From Bradyrhizobium sediminis (GTDB taxonomy: Bacteria; Pseudomonadota; Alphaproteobacteria; Rhizobiales; Xanthobacteraceae): a stretch of DNA of 64,000 bases. Position 1 is the first letter of the stretch; each line of letters begins with the position of its first letter. Below the pieces are notes generated by a model. The model did no database searches, was not told where the DNA came from, and saw only the letters and a program-made list of their open reading frames with translations. This document shows, piece by piece, positions 27,161 to 35,233 of this stretch. Location: positions 3,296,501 to 3,360,500 of the forward strand of contig NZ_CP076134.1 in NCBI RefSeq assembly GCF_018736085.1, written 5' to 3'. A program made the position numbers and the translations under genes.

Positions 27161-28000
27161 ATGGCTGAGGGTCAAAACATATCGCTCTACTATAAAGGCA
27201 GCTTGAATCCCTCGACAATGGAGGCAAGGGAACTCATCCAAGTCCTTAGTGCCTTCACACGGCTTACAACAAAGGCAAACAGAGCCTATCACGGTTCGAC
27301 CGCCAGAACTTCTGTACGCATCGAACGGGTTCAACCCGGGTCGCTGGATCTCCAGTGGATTCATGAGGTCGCCGCCAATGCTCAAACTGCCTTTGCGGCT
27401 CTACCCGCGCTCTCATTCGGAATCAAAGACGTCGCGGGGCTCATAAAAGCTTGGCTCGACCTCCTAAAGTTTCTTAAAGGTCAACCGCCACAAAAAGTAC
27501 AGAACGTCACAAATGGAACCGCTCTTCAACTTGAAAATGTGAGTGGCCAAACCACCATCGTGAACGGAAACGTCTACAATACCTTCATCTTAAATGGGAT
27601 TGGGACCGACGCCGAGAAGCTCGAACTTCCAGCTAAGCACGGCGCCGAAAAGCTCGAATTGAAATCAAGAGGCCACAGAATCGGCTCATACAGTAAAAGC
27701 GACCTATCGAACTTCAAACCGATCAAACCAAAGGATAAGCCGATAGAGAGTGAGATTGAGGCAATTCTCGAGGTCGTCGCTCCTGTCCTAGAGGGAGACG
27801 GCATGTGGCGGTTCAAATATGGTCGCACGTCAATAACAGCAAAACTAACAGACGAAGACTATCGGCAAAGAGTTATAGATGGTGAAGAAAGCTTCAGCCA
27901 CGGAGATCGGCTGCACGCTAGGCTTAAAACAATTCAAGAAAATCTCGGTGACAAAATCAGTACGAAACATTTCGTCACAAAGGTGCTTCAACGAAAATAG
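27161..28000 (+). CDS. Unrecognised two-domain protein paired with a SIR2-like gene
   Basis: The 279-residue protein starts at an ATG with GGAG 8 bases upstream; a TTG at 27146 is an alternative. The N-terminal 60 residues (ISLYYKGSLNPSTMEAREL, ARTSVRIERVQPGSLDL) are of a beta-rich type that I associate loosely with DUF7946-like proteins of accessory islands. Next come a hydrophobic helix (GLIKAWLDLLKFLKG), a polar middle with NVTNGT, and a C-terminal domain (GDGMWRFKYGRTSITAKL). Base composition and codon use are AT-richer than in all neighbours, indicating transfer. Only 29 bases separate it from the SIR2-like gene, so they form a two-gene unit. No function is claimed. Confidence 0.72.
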   Translation: MAEGQNISLYYKGSLNPSTMEARELIQVLSAFTRLTTKANRAYHGSTARTSVRIERVQPGSLDLQWIHEVAANAQTAFAALPALSFGIKDVAGLIKAWLDLLKFLKGQPPQKVQNVTNGTALQLENVSGQTTIVNGNVYNTFILNGIGTDAEKLELPAKHGAEKLELKSRGHRIGSYSKSDLSNFKPIKPKDKPIESEIEAILEVVAPVLEGDGMWRFKYGRTSITAKLTDEDYRQRVIDGEESFSHGDRLHARLKTIQENLGDKISTKHFVTKVLQRK

Positions 28001-28029
28001 CGTAGACCGCAGGGAGCCCAGCAAGGCAC

Positions 28030-28962
28030 GTGCCCATGTTTAATAGCCGAATTGCCGTTGTGGTGGGAGCGGGAGCCGGCGTTGAGTACAACATGCCCCT
28101 AGGCTACAAGTTGGCGGCGGACATCGCCGAAGATGTTCGATTCCGGTTTGAACATTACTCGCATGCGCCTTCGAAGGGGGACCGAGACCTCTTCAATCTG
28201 CTTTTCCGGCGATATCAAACAGACAAGCCAAAGCTCGATCGCTTTACTCGGGGCGGAAACGAGTTGGCCGCGGCAATTTCGTCTGCGGTCTCTGTTGATG
28301 ACGCTCTGTTTCAGCTCAGCGAGAATGTAGAGGCGGTAACGCTCGGCAAGCTTTGTATTATACGATCGATATTGAAAGCAGAGCAGAATAGCGCTCTTGC
28401 ACTTTCTTCGCGAACCGGACGCCTTGATGAGGATGCAGGACGTGATGGCTGGGTCGAACAGCTATTTTCTATGGCAATAACAGGAGTGAAAAAGAGCGAA
28501 ATTCATACCGCATTCGACAATATTACTTTTGTGAATTTCAACTATGATCGTTGCATTGAGCAATACCTTTACTTCGCTCTTCAGCGGATTGGAATCGAAG
28601 AGCCACAGGCCGCTTTGATTGTCGCCGGCTTGAACATGATCAGACCATACGGGAGCGTCGGGTCTCTCCTCCCGAGCATCCCTAACCATGTCCTTTTTGG
28701 AGGTGCGGTCGATCCATTTGAGATGTTGGCGGGCATTCGAACGTATACGGAAAACGAATCACTGCACGATAGCGGTCACTTGGTTAACGCCCTACAGGAA
28801 GCAAAGCTGGTTTTATTTCTAGGCTTCGGCTTCCACGCGCAAAACCTGCGGCTTCTCCAGTTGCCTGATCCTCGCGCCAAACACGTGATGGCCACCGTAA
28901 AAAGGTTCATCAAGCAAACAGGATCGATATTCAAAGCGCGCTTGGCTCCACGCTTCGCATAG
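28030..28962 (+). CDS. SIR2-like protein, C-terminus displaced by a frameshift
   Basis: The 310-residue frame has SIR2-family marks: a glycine-rich NAD loop IAVVVGAGAGVEYNMPLG (8-24), FVNFNYDRCIEQYL (167-180), RPYGSVGSLLP (205-215) and LVLFLGFGFHAQNLRLL (260-276). SIR2-like domains in bacterial defence systems cleave NAD+. After about residue 291 the frame looks wrong. In the -1 frame it continues IDIQSALGSTLRIDAHQDVE to a stop at 29052-29054, the kind of tail expected. The switch point is a run of five A followed by GG at 28900-28906, so it could be a mutation, a sequencing error or a programmed shift. AT-rich like its partner upstream. Confidence 0.75.
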   Translation: MPMFNSRIAVVVGAGAGVEYNMPLGYKLAADIAEDVRFRFEHYSHAPSKGDRDLFNLLFRRYQTDKPKLDRFTRGGNELAAAISSAVSVDDALFQLSENVEAVTLGKLCIIRSILKAEQNSALALSSRTGRLDEDAGRDGWVEQLFSMAITGVKKSEIHTAFDNITFVNFNYDRCIEQYLYFALQRIGIEEPQAALIVAGLNMIRPYGSVGSLLPSIPNHVLFGGAVDPFEMLAGIRTYTENESLHDSGHLVNALQEAKLVLFLGFGFHAQNLRLLQLPDPRAKHVMATVKRFIKQTGSIFKARLAPRFA

Positions 28963-29055
28963 ATGCCCACCAAGATGTTGAACTGTATGATATGACTGCG
29001 CCTGAGATACTAAGGGAGCTACGCCTGAAAATCATGATGAGGGCCGGCACATAGC

Positions 29056-29122
29056 TCGTAGGTTGGGTGGAGCGAAGCGATACCCATCAATTGCTATTCA
29101 TGGGTCGATGGGTTTCGCAAGA
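29056..29122. repeat. Palindromic repeat
   Basis: The motif GGGTGGAGCGAAGCGATACC and, after a short loop, GATGGGTTTCGCAAGAGCTC form an imperfect inverted pair. A related copy lies at 59066-59148. It marks the right side of the AT-rich two-gene insert. Confidence 0.65.
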
Positions 29123-29130
29123 GCTCGTCG

Positions 29131-29161
29131 AAAAAAAAGCCCGGCTCACCGCCGGGCTTTT
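29131..29161. terminator. Bidirectional intrinsic terminator
   Basis: AAAGCCCGGC / GCCGGGCTTT with a short TCACC loop is flanked by eight A on the left and TTTTC on the right, so it can act on both strands. It directly follows the pseudogene on the minus strand. Confidence 0.75.
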
Positions 29162-29164
29162 CGT

Positions 29165-29629
29165 TCATTGGTGCTTGTCCTGACCGTGGCCTCCGCCACC
29201 GCCCGGTCCGCCGCCACTGCGCGGTGCGGCGTTGATGTGCGGCGCGCCGCCGCCCTGCGGCGTCGCGGGCGCTGCTGCGCGCGGGGCGGCCGGGGCCGGC
29301 ATCTGCGCGCGTGCGTTCACCGGCGGGCCACCGCCGCCGCGCGCCGCATTGGGCTACGTCATGTGGGGCGTGGCACGCTCGATCCGCGGCGTAGCCGCAC
29401 GCGGCTCGTCGTGACCGCGGGCCATGACCGGCGGCGTCTGCGTGCGGGCGCGGGCCGCTTTGCAAGCGAACAGCAGGTCGAAGCCGTGTTCGCGAAATTC
29501 CACGGTAAATGAAAGTTGTCTACACCGAGGAAGCGCCTCGGGATCTCGCTGCAATTCCGACTGGCTGATGCTATCCAGCCGTGGCGCCTTCCGTCGATGA
29601 CCAGACGTAGTGCGCAGGGCGAATAACAA
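29165..29629 (-). pseudogene. Pro/Ala/Gly-rich protein gene interrupted by a stop
   Basis: A minus-strand frame from about 29629 reads into RAATPRIERATPHMT and meets TAG at 29354-29356. The same frame then continues for 62 codons with composition typical of secreted low-complexity proteins (AARGGGGPPVNARAQ, GGAPHINAAPRSGGG) to a natural stop at 29165, right before a terminator. This looks like a nonsense mutation in a small Gly/Pro-rich protein gene. The N-terminal limit is uncertain, and no family is recognised. Confidence 0.4.
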
Positions 29630-29673
29630 AGCGCCTTCCGCAATTCACCCCTGCCCGTTACGCCCTGCCCTTG

Positions 29674-30558
29674 TCAGGCAACATTGGCCTCGGCGCTCTC
29701 TTTGCCCTCCGCGGCAAGGAGATCGAGATCGATGAGCTGCGGATCGTCGGGATCGGGTTCGCCCTGGAACCGGCCGCTGCCGTGGACGTGCATCAGGGTC
29801 TGTACGCGCCGGGCATTCAGATAGTCCACATGCTGATGCCGCAGCGCGACCGGCAGCAGTCCTTTCGGCAGCCCGACCAGCGCGAACGCCGCGGCCCGGC
29901 GCACCTCGCCGCCCTCCCGCCACAGCAGCGGATTGAGCGTGTAGATCAATTGCCGCTCGATCTCCGGGAGCGGCGGTTGCTCTGCCTCGGCCGGCGCCGG
30001 GAATGCGGCGTTGGCGTTGCCCGCGCGCGTGCGCACCGCGGCGGACCGCAGCTCCCAGCAAATCAGGTCCGCGGCCGCGAGAACCTCGCGGCGCAGCGCT
30101 TCCACACTGGTCGAGAACCTGGTCGCTTCCGGCATCGACGCCGTGCTTTTCGTGACAGCCTCCACCAGCGCCGTGGCGCCGGCGCCGAATCCCGGAGCGG
30201 CCTGCTCGATTGCCGCGGCCATCGCCTCGATCCCCTCCGCCACCATGTCGCGGTCGCGCTGCGCTATGGCGTCGGCCAATGCGCGCTCGGTCGAGGCGAT
30301 CTGCTCGTCGAATTCCGCCAATGCGGCGCGCAGTGTCTTGGCGTGGTCCTCGACGGCGCGCATGTTGGCCTCCGCGCGATCGAGCTTGGCATTGGCGGCT
30401 CCGGCCACGGCCAGCCGCTCGGCGGCGGCGCGCTTTTCTGCAACCACCGTTTCGGCCAAGCTGAGGCGGTCGGCCAGCTTCTGCCGCGCCACCTGCTTCT
30501 CCCTCAGCGTATTCCCGAAGCGCTCGACCGGGCTGAGCTCACGCTTGAAAAATGCCAT
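29674..30558 (-). CDS. Coiled-coil protein of unknown function
   Basis: The 294-residue product starts at the second of two close ATGs (30558), which has GGGG at the right spacing. It begins MAFFKRELSPVERF. Residues about 15-110 are a long heptad-type coiled coil rich in Ala, Glu and Arg (RQKLADRLSLAETVVAEKRA and following). A globular C-terminal part contains WELRSAAVRTRAG and YTLNPLLWREGGEVRRA, and the tail is acidic (PDPDDPQLIDLDLLAAEGKE). It has no signal peptide or membrane helix. It may be of phage or plasmid origin, but I cannot assign a function. Confidence 0.65.
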   Translation of the reverse strand: MAFFKRELSPVERFGNTLREKQVARQKLADRLSLAETVVAEKRAAAERLAVAGAANAKLDRAEANMRAVEDHAKTLRAALAEFDEQIASTERALADAIAQRDRDMVAEGIEAMAAAIEQAAPGFGAGATALVEAVTKSTASMPEATRFSTSVEALRREVLAAADLICWELRSAAVRTRAGNANAAFPAPAEAEQPPLPEIERQLIYTLNPLLWREGGEVRRAAAFALVGLPKGLLPVALRHQHVDYLNARRVQTLMHVHGSGRFQGEPDPDDPQLIDLDLLAAEGKESAEANVA

Positions 30559-30564
30559 GGCCAT

Positions 30565-30863
30565 ACCCCGCGAAAGCGATCCTCCACCGAATCAGCCGGT
30601 AGATCCAATGCGCGAAAATTAGTCGGGAACTTGGATAACATTGCGGCCTTGGGTAGGGCGCACGCCGCGACGGATTTCGCGCCGGGCGTTCGCGCGACTT
30701 GTGAGGTATTTCGCTTCACCGCTATTTCCCGACTGCGAACTGCGTCGCCGCGCGCACAAGCGAAATCTCGCGACCCCACCGCGACAAAACAACCCGACGG
30801 GCAAATCACTTCTGATTTTCCGAAGCGCGAGTCAAGCTCCGGAAGCGAAAATAAATCGCTTAA
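30565..30863. other. Repeat-derived DNA left of the IS1182 element
   Basis: No gene is recognised. The part around 30776-30810 (CAAAACAACCCGACGGGCAA and on) matches the motif at 59019-59045 in inverse orientation and belongs to the dispersed repeat family also seen at 32561 and 58691. Confidence 0.5.
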
Positions 30864-32560
30864 CCCGTCGAGGCTGGGCAAGAATGCTGATTATGAGGCT
30901 GGGGTGGCGCGGAAAGGACTGACTGCGAGCCACAGCAGGATTCTAGTCCGGAAGGGCCGCAAAGCAAGCTGAAGGGCGCGCAGAGTGCTTATAGGAAGGT
31001 TTTCGCGGGCAATGGCGCCTTTTCAAGGTACGCGACGAAGCGGTCGAAGCCGAGAATGTTGAGCACGCGAGTGAAATTGTAGCAGAGGGCCATCAGGCTC
31101 CATTCGCCACGGACCTTGTCGAAGCCGCGCACGAGAAAGTGCTGATACCCGGCGCGGCATTTGAGCGTTCCAAAGGGATGCTCGACGATGGCGGAACGGC
31201 GGCGCATCAATTTTTTGGCCTCCTCACTTTCCATCCTCGCGCGGTGACGTTCGAGAACATCCTCGTGTTCCCAGCGAGCGATGCTCCGGTAAGGTGCCTT
31301 CGGGGCGAGACACTGCGCTCTCAGAGGACAGGCTGCGCAGGCCGCCTTGCGCCCCAGGTAGCGGATCTCGACGCGGCCGCTCGCATTCTTCCAGCGCCCT
31401 TCCGTTGGACGCAGCAGTTCTCCGGTCGGGCAACGGTAGACGTCGGCGCTCGCATCGTAGCGGAAATCCTTGCGGCTAAAGCGACCCTCCTCGAGCTTGC
31501 CATTGCCCTCATGCATCGGCACATAGGCTTTGATGCCGTCATCCTCGCAGGCCTTCAGGTCCTCGCTATTGTAATAGCCGGTATCGGCCGCCACCCGCAG
31601 GGTCTCCACATCGAGAACCTCTTTTGCCGCGTTTGCCATCTCATGAAGGTGGCCTGCATCGCTGCGATTGACGACCTCGCTGGTAACAATGAGCATGTGC
31701 TTGTCGTCGACAACGCTCTGCACGTTGTAGCCCGCAATGGTCTGATCGCCCTTGCTCAGAAGCCTCGCGTCGGGATCGGTCTTCGAGAGTTGCCCCTTGT
31801 TGCTTGTCTCCAAGTCCTTGAGGTCGGCTTGCGCGCGTTCGCGCCGGGCCATCAGCTCCTTCACCTTCTCGCCGACGTCGCCACTACCACCCTTGCCGTC
31901 GCCCCGCGAACCGTCGCTTCGCTGCTTGGCCTCTTCCGCATCATTGGCTTCGAGAGCCTTGCCATAGGCCTCGATCTCCTTGTCCAAGGCGGCGATCTGT
32001 TTGGTCAGCCTCCTTTGCGTGAAGATGCTTCCCTTGCTGGCGTTGCCGTGGAACAAGGCGCCGTCGAGCGCAACAAGGCTCCCTCCGATCAGATCGAGTT
32101 CGCGAAGCAGCAGCACGAAACTGCGGTTCGCGGCCTTCAGCGCTGCCCAGTTCTCCTTGCGGAAGTTGGCGATCGTCCGATAGCCCGGCCTCAGGTTCTT
32201 CAACAGCCAGATCAGCTCCAGATTGCGACCTGCTTCCCGTTCCAGCCGGCGCGATGATCTGACTTGGTTGATGTAGCCGTACAGATACAGCTTCAACAGA
32301 TCGGCCGGATCGTACGGTGGCTGCCCCATCTCGTCCGCCCCGCGCGCCGCATGGAGGAAACCGAGCTTTGCAAGGTCGAGGGCACACACAAAGCTCTCGA
32401 TCGCCCGCACCGGGTTGTTCGGCCCGACATAATCCTCAATCCGTGGAGGAAGCAGGCTGGTCTGATCCCGGCTCGCGCCGGTCTTGAATGTGCGATTCGT
32501 CATGAACCGAATCGTACATCAACTCCTCAAAATGCCGAGTTCTTGCTCAGCCTCGACGGG
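30864..32560 (-). mobile_element. IS1182-family insertion sequence
   Basis: The element is 1,697 bp and bounded by inverted repeats: CCCGTCGAGGCTGGGCAAGA at the left end and, read inward from the right end, CCCGTCGAGGCTGAGCAAGA. It contains one intact transposase gene. Both flanks resemble the dispersed repeat (CGACGGGCAAATCA occurs on each side), suggesting insertion into such a repeat. Confidence 0.8.
30989..32503 (-). CDS. IS1182-family transposase
   Basis: The intact 504-residue protein has the IS1182 layout. The N-terminal DUF772-type domain reads NPVRAIESFVCALDLAKLGF and PPYDPADLLKLYLYGY, then RPGYRTIANFRKEN and VALDGALFHGNASKG (first catalytic Asp). A coiled-coil insert at about 185-240 follows. 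The second Asp is in VAADTGYYNSEDL, and a C-terminal DDE part (AIVEHPFGTLKCRAGYQHFL) contains the final Glu. Cysteines in AACAACPLRAQCLAP resemble a zinc site of the family. The element could be mobile. Confidence 0.93.
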   Translation of the reverse strand: MTNRTFKTGASRDQTSLLPPRIEDYVGPNNPVRAIESFVCALDLAKLGFLHAARGADEMGQPPYDPADLLKLYLYGYINQVRSSRRLEREAGRNLELIWLLKNLRPGYRTIANFRKENWAALKAANRSFVLLLRELDLIGGSLVALDGALFHGNASKGSIFTQRRLTKQIAALDKEIEAYGKALEANDAEEAKQRSDGSRGDGKGGSGDVGEKVKELMARRERAQADLKDLETSNKGQLSKTDPDARLLSKGDQTIAGYNVQSVVDDKHMLIVTSEVVNRSDAGHLHEMANAAKEVLDVETLRVAADTGYYNSEDLKACEDDGIKAYVPMHEGNGKLEEGRFSRKDFRYDASADVYRCPTGELLRPTEGRWKNASGRVEIRYLGRKAACAACPLRAQCLAPKAPYRSIARWEHEDVLERHRARMESEEAKKLMRRRSAIVEHPFGTLKCRAGYQHFLVRGFDKVRGEWSLMALCYNFTRVLNILGFDRFVAYLEKAPLPAKTFL

Positions 32561-33015
32561 CAAATCATCACTATAGACTCGCCCGTCTCACCCGATGAGA
32601 GGGGCGGGTCGCGATCGTCACGAACGCGCGGTGGGATGCGATGGACGCGGAAGTCGCGACTGACGAGCGTGACTCGAGCGGACGGCAAAGACGTGTGGTC
32701 CTGACGCCCCGACGCTGGCGTCAAGTTCGCGGGAAGCAAAACTTCCCGCGGATGATGGTGGCAAGAAAGCCCGGTCACCAGGGAGAGCTCGGAATAAGCC
32801 GTAGAACCATTGCGCAGGGAAGGCCGGATTGCCTCCGCTGAACCTGTATGCTCGTGTGCGCTTTCCTCAATAACAATTGCACACGGGACCGCGGGTGCAG
32901 CGCGCACCCGGTCTTCCCTGCGCCCTCTTCTTTTTCGAGGGCGAAAATCGAAGCAAAGCTCGGACGCATCGCGCCGCGAGAATGCGGACGCACATCTGCT
33001 GTTTGACAGTTGAAT
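32561..33015 (+). repeat. Dispersed non-coding repeat, copy A (uninterrupted)
   Basis: This stretch carries no gene. It shares long blocks, in inverse orientation, with 57160-57386 and 58691-58990: GTGTGGTCCTGACG, GCGTCAAGTTC, CATTGCGCAGGGAA, GGATTGCCTCCGCTG, CTGTATGCTCGTGTGCG, GGGTGCAGCGCGCA and GCCGCGAGAATGCGGACG. Copy A starts right at the IS1182 end. It shows what the IS110 target looks like without the insertion (about 32770-32800). Confidence 0.75.
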
Positions 33016-33030
33016 CCGATGCCCCAGATC

Positions 33031-33113
33031 GTCATTGCGAGGAGCGTAAGCGACGAAGCAATCCATGCCCCAGCAAGCGGTGAAATGGGTTGCTTCGCTT
33101 CGCTCGCAATGAC
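33031..33113. repeat. Palindromic repeat GTCATTGCGAGGAGCG type
   Basis: GTCATTGCGAGGAGCGTAAG at 33031 is mirrored by CGCTTCGCTCGCAATGAC at 33113, with GAAGCAATCCA / TGGGTTGCTTC inside. The same repeat type is at 57065-57143. It is typical of Nitrobacteraceae intergenic DNA. Confidence 0.8.
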
Positions 33114-33214
33114 GGCTCCGCTGTTTGACAGTCGAATCCGTAGATGGGGAGGCAATTTCCCTGACATCACGATTCCCGGATTGCGCTTCGCTCTATCCGG
33201 ACTACAATTGAACG

Positions 33215-33454
33215 ATGCTGATCGTCTCGATCATTCTCGAAGCCACCGTCATGGCGATCGCTATCCTCGCGGCGCGCGACGGCAGGCCGTACATGTATGG
33301 GCTGGCGTTCACGTTCGGCGCCTACGTGTTCTACGATCTCGCCCGCTTCCTGCGCTGGGATGTCGAGGGCCCGCTGTTGTCCGGCCTGTTCCTGATCGCA
33401 ACCGCCAGCGCCCTCTTCTCGGTGTGGATGCTGTACAGGGACCGGCCGCGGTAG
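33215..33454 (+). CDS. Small membrane protein
   Basis: This 79-residue protein has three hydrophobic segments (LIVSIILEATVMAIAIL, MYGLAFTFGAYVFYDLA and LLSGLFLIATASALFSVWML) and a short positive C-terminus (YRDRPR). I do not recognise a family. It lies alone after the repeat region. Coding character is supported by consistent third-position GC and membrane-protein pattern; no clear ribosome-binding site is visible. Confidence 0.6.
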   Translation: MLIVSIILEATVMAIAILAARDGRPYMYGLAFTFGAYVFYDLARFLRWDVEGPLLSGLFLIATASALFSVWMLYRDRPR

Positions 33455-33578
33455 CGCCGGCGCGACGAAACAACAAATTCCCGCTCCTCCGTAACTCCCC
33501 TTAGGGAATCTATCCGAATTTTCCGCCGGCCTTGCCGCTGTTATCCATGCGGCCTGCACCTCTCGCAGGAGGCGGAAT

Positions 33579-33812
33579 ATGGCTCAGGTCTATTTCCATT
33601 GCTCCAACACCGAACAAGCATTGATCGATCAATGCGGCGCCTCCGTCGACGATCTGGCCGATGCACGTGAACACGCCGCCCTCGTCGTGCAGTCGCTCGT
33701 CACGACGGCCAGCCTGGTAGACTGGCGCGGCTGGGTGCTGCACGTCAGCGACGATCTCGGCGACGAGATCTTTTCCGTGCCCTTCGCCTCCGTGCTCGGC
33801 AAACCGCATTGA
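33579..33812 (+). CDS. DUF6894-type small protein
   Basis: The 77-residue protein reads MAQVYFHCSNTEQALID, then DLADAREHAALVVQSLV and DWRGWVLHVSDDLGDEIFSV. This is the pattern of a family of small proteins very common in Bradyrhizobium that I know as DUF6894 (beta strand, helix with DL..AR..A, then W.v.V.de.G.ei..vpf). GGAGG lies 7 bases before the ATG. It is cytoplasmic, and its function is unknown. Confidence 0.75.
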   Translation: MAQVYFHCSNTEQALIDQCGASVDDLADAREHAALVVQSLVTTASLVDWRGWVLHVSDDLGDEIFSVPFASVLGKPH

Positions 33813-33828
33813 GAGGGCGCCAATCCCC

Positions 33829-34014
33829 TCAGCTTTGATGCGGTCCCCGCATCATCTTCATGGCGTCCTCGATATGACGCCACTCCCTGGCTTCCTCCGC
33901 CTCGCCCTTGCGCTCGCAAGCCAGGGCATTGCGGGCCGCTTCGGCGATAGCGTCGAAGCCATGCCGCTCGAACATCTGCCGCGCGATGGTGTGGATCTGC
34001 ATCTCGGATCTCAT
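33829..34014 (-). CDS. Small conserved-type helical protein
   Basis: From the ATG at 34014 (GGGGAGAG upstream) the product is 61 residues: MRSEMQIHTIARQMFERHG, DAIAEAARNALACERKGE, EEAREWRHIEDAMKMM. It appears all-helical and acidic/basic amphipathic. Small proteins of this kind with ARQMFE.HG..A are frequent in Bradyrhizobium, with no known role. Converges with the DUF6894 gene. An ATG at 34002 is an alternative start. Confidence 0.6.
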   Translation of the reverse strand: MRSEMQIHTIARQMFERHGFDAIAEAARNALACERKGEAEEAREWRHIEDAMKMMRGPHQS

Positions 34015-34299
34015 CTCGCTCTCCCCTGAGTTTCTCTCGGAGCCGCGGCAACCGGTTCCGCAGGTCCGGCTCGCGGCTTTACCTGAAACCGCCGAACCGC
34101 GGTCTGGTTCCATCGATTGCCGGCCGCCTCGTTCGGGTTCCCGCAATGCCGGCGCGAGCTGCCGCCCCAACCTCTCCTTCCCAGCGCCTTGCTTTGGTCA
34201 AACCGGGTTGGACTCTGGAGCCGGGCTGAGGATCGTCGACGTAGCCTGAATCCGCCGGCCACCCCACGCGGGTGAGTCTGGACCGAGCACGGAGCGCCC

Positions 34300-35214
34300 A
34301 TGCAATCCACGCTGAAGCCGAGAGAAGCCGATCCGCACGACGACTTTGCGATCGTACCGGACGCCGTCCCCGCCGCATGGGCCGACAAGGTGCTCGCCGA
34401 CATCACGGGCGACACCGCCAGCCCTCTCCTGGATCGGCAGCCCCCTGACGAATCCAGCGCCGCCGCCGGCACGCCGGCGCCAACGGTCGATACGACGTTT
34501 CGCGCGACCGACACCGCCGATGTTGAAGTCCGGGGCGGCCGGCCGTCGACCAGGAGGTGGGCGGCAACTGCGGCCTGGGCCTTCATGCTTGCACTGTGCA
34601 GCGGGCTCGCGGTCGCCGCCTGGCAGCACTACGGCGATGCGGCGGGGCAAATGATCTCGAACTGGACGCCATCGTTCGCCGTCAACTCATCGCCGCCGCC
34701 GCAACAGGCCGATACACCCAGCGTGCAGGCATCCGCGGCAGATCGGACACCTCCGCAAGCAGCAGCTCCGCAAGCGTTGGCTCCGGCCCAGCCCGCGGAA
34801 AGCGCCGCGCCGGCCGCCGCCGCGCTCGCTCCCGATACGGCGCAGTTGCAGGCGATGGCGCGCGACGTTGCGGCGATGAGCCAGCAGATCGAGCAGCTCA
34901 AGGCCAGCATCGACCAGCTCAAGGCCAGCCAGCAAGCCATCTCCTCCGACATCGCCAGGACTTCCGCGACACAAACTTCCGCAACACGAACGCCCGCAAC
35001 AAAGTCGTCCGAGCGGAACGTTCGGCCGAAGATGCCGCCTCCGCCTCCGCTGCGATCGGCCGCGGCGCCGTCACGGCCGCCGATGCCGGCTTATCCGTCA
35101 GCGCCGGCGGCAGCAGCGCCGTTGCCGCAAGCAGCCCCGCCTGCCGCACCGCCGCCAGCCGTGGTCTCGACCGACGACGAACCGGTACTGCGGCCGCCGA
35201 TGCCGCTGCGCTGA
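34300..35214 (+). CDS. Single-pass membrane protein with coiled coil and Pro-rich tail
   Basis: The 304-residue protein has an acidic N-terminal region (about 1-85) and a membrane helix (AATAAWAFMLALCSGLAVAAW, about 87-107). A Pro/Ala-rich linker follows, then a coiled coil (DVAAMSQQIEQLKASIDQLK, about 187-215) and a Pro-rich tail. The N-in, C-out layout with a periplasmic coiled coil suggests an envelope-scaffold role. I do not recognise a family, although proteins of this architecture are common in the genus. Confidence 0.7.
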   Translation: MQSTLKPREADPHDDFAIVPDAVPAAWADKVLADITGDTASPLLDRQPPDESSAAAGTPAPTVDTTFRATDTADVEVRGGRPSTRRWAATAAWAFMLALCSGLAVAAWQHYGDAAGQMISNWTPSFAVNSSPPPQQADTPSVQASAADRTPPQAAAPQALAPAQPAESAAPAAAALAPDTAQLQAMARDVAAMSQQIEQLKASIDQLKASQQAISSDIARTSATQTSATRTPATKSSERNVRPKMPPPPPLRSAAAPSRPPMPAYPSAPAAAAPLPQAAPPAAPPPAVVSTDDEPVLRPPMPLR

Positions 35215-35233
35215 CCAATGCTCATGCGGGTCG

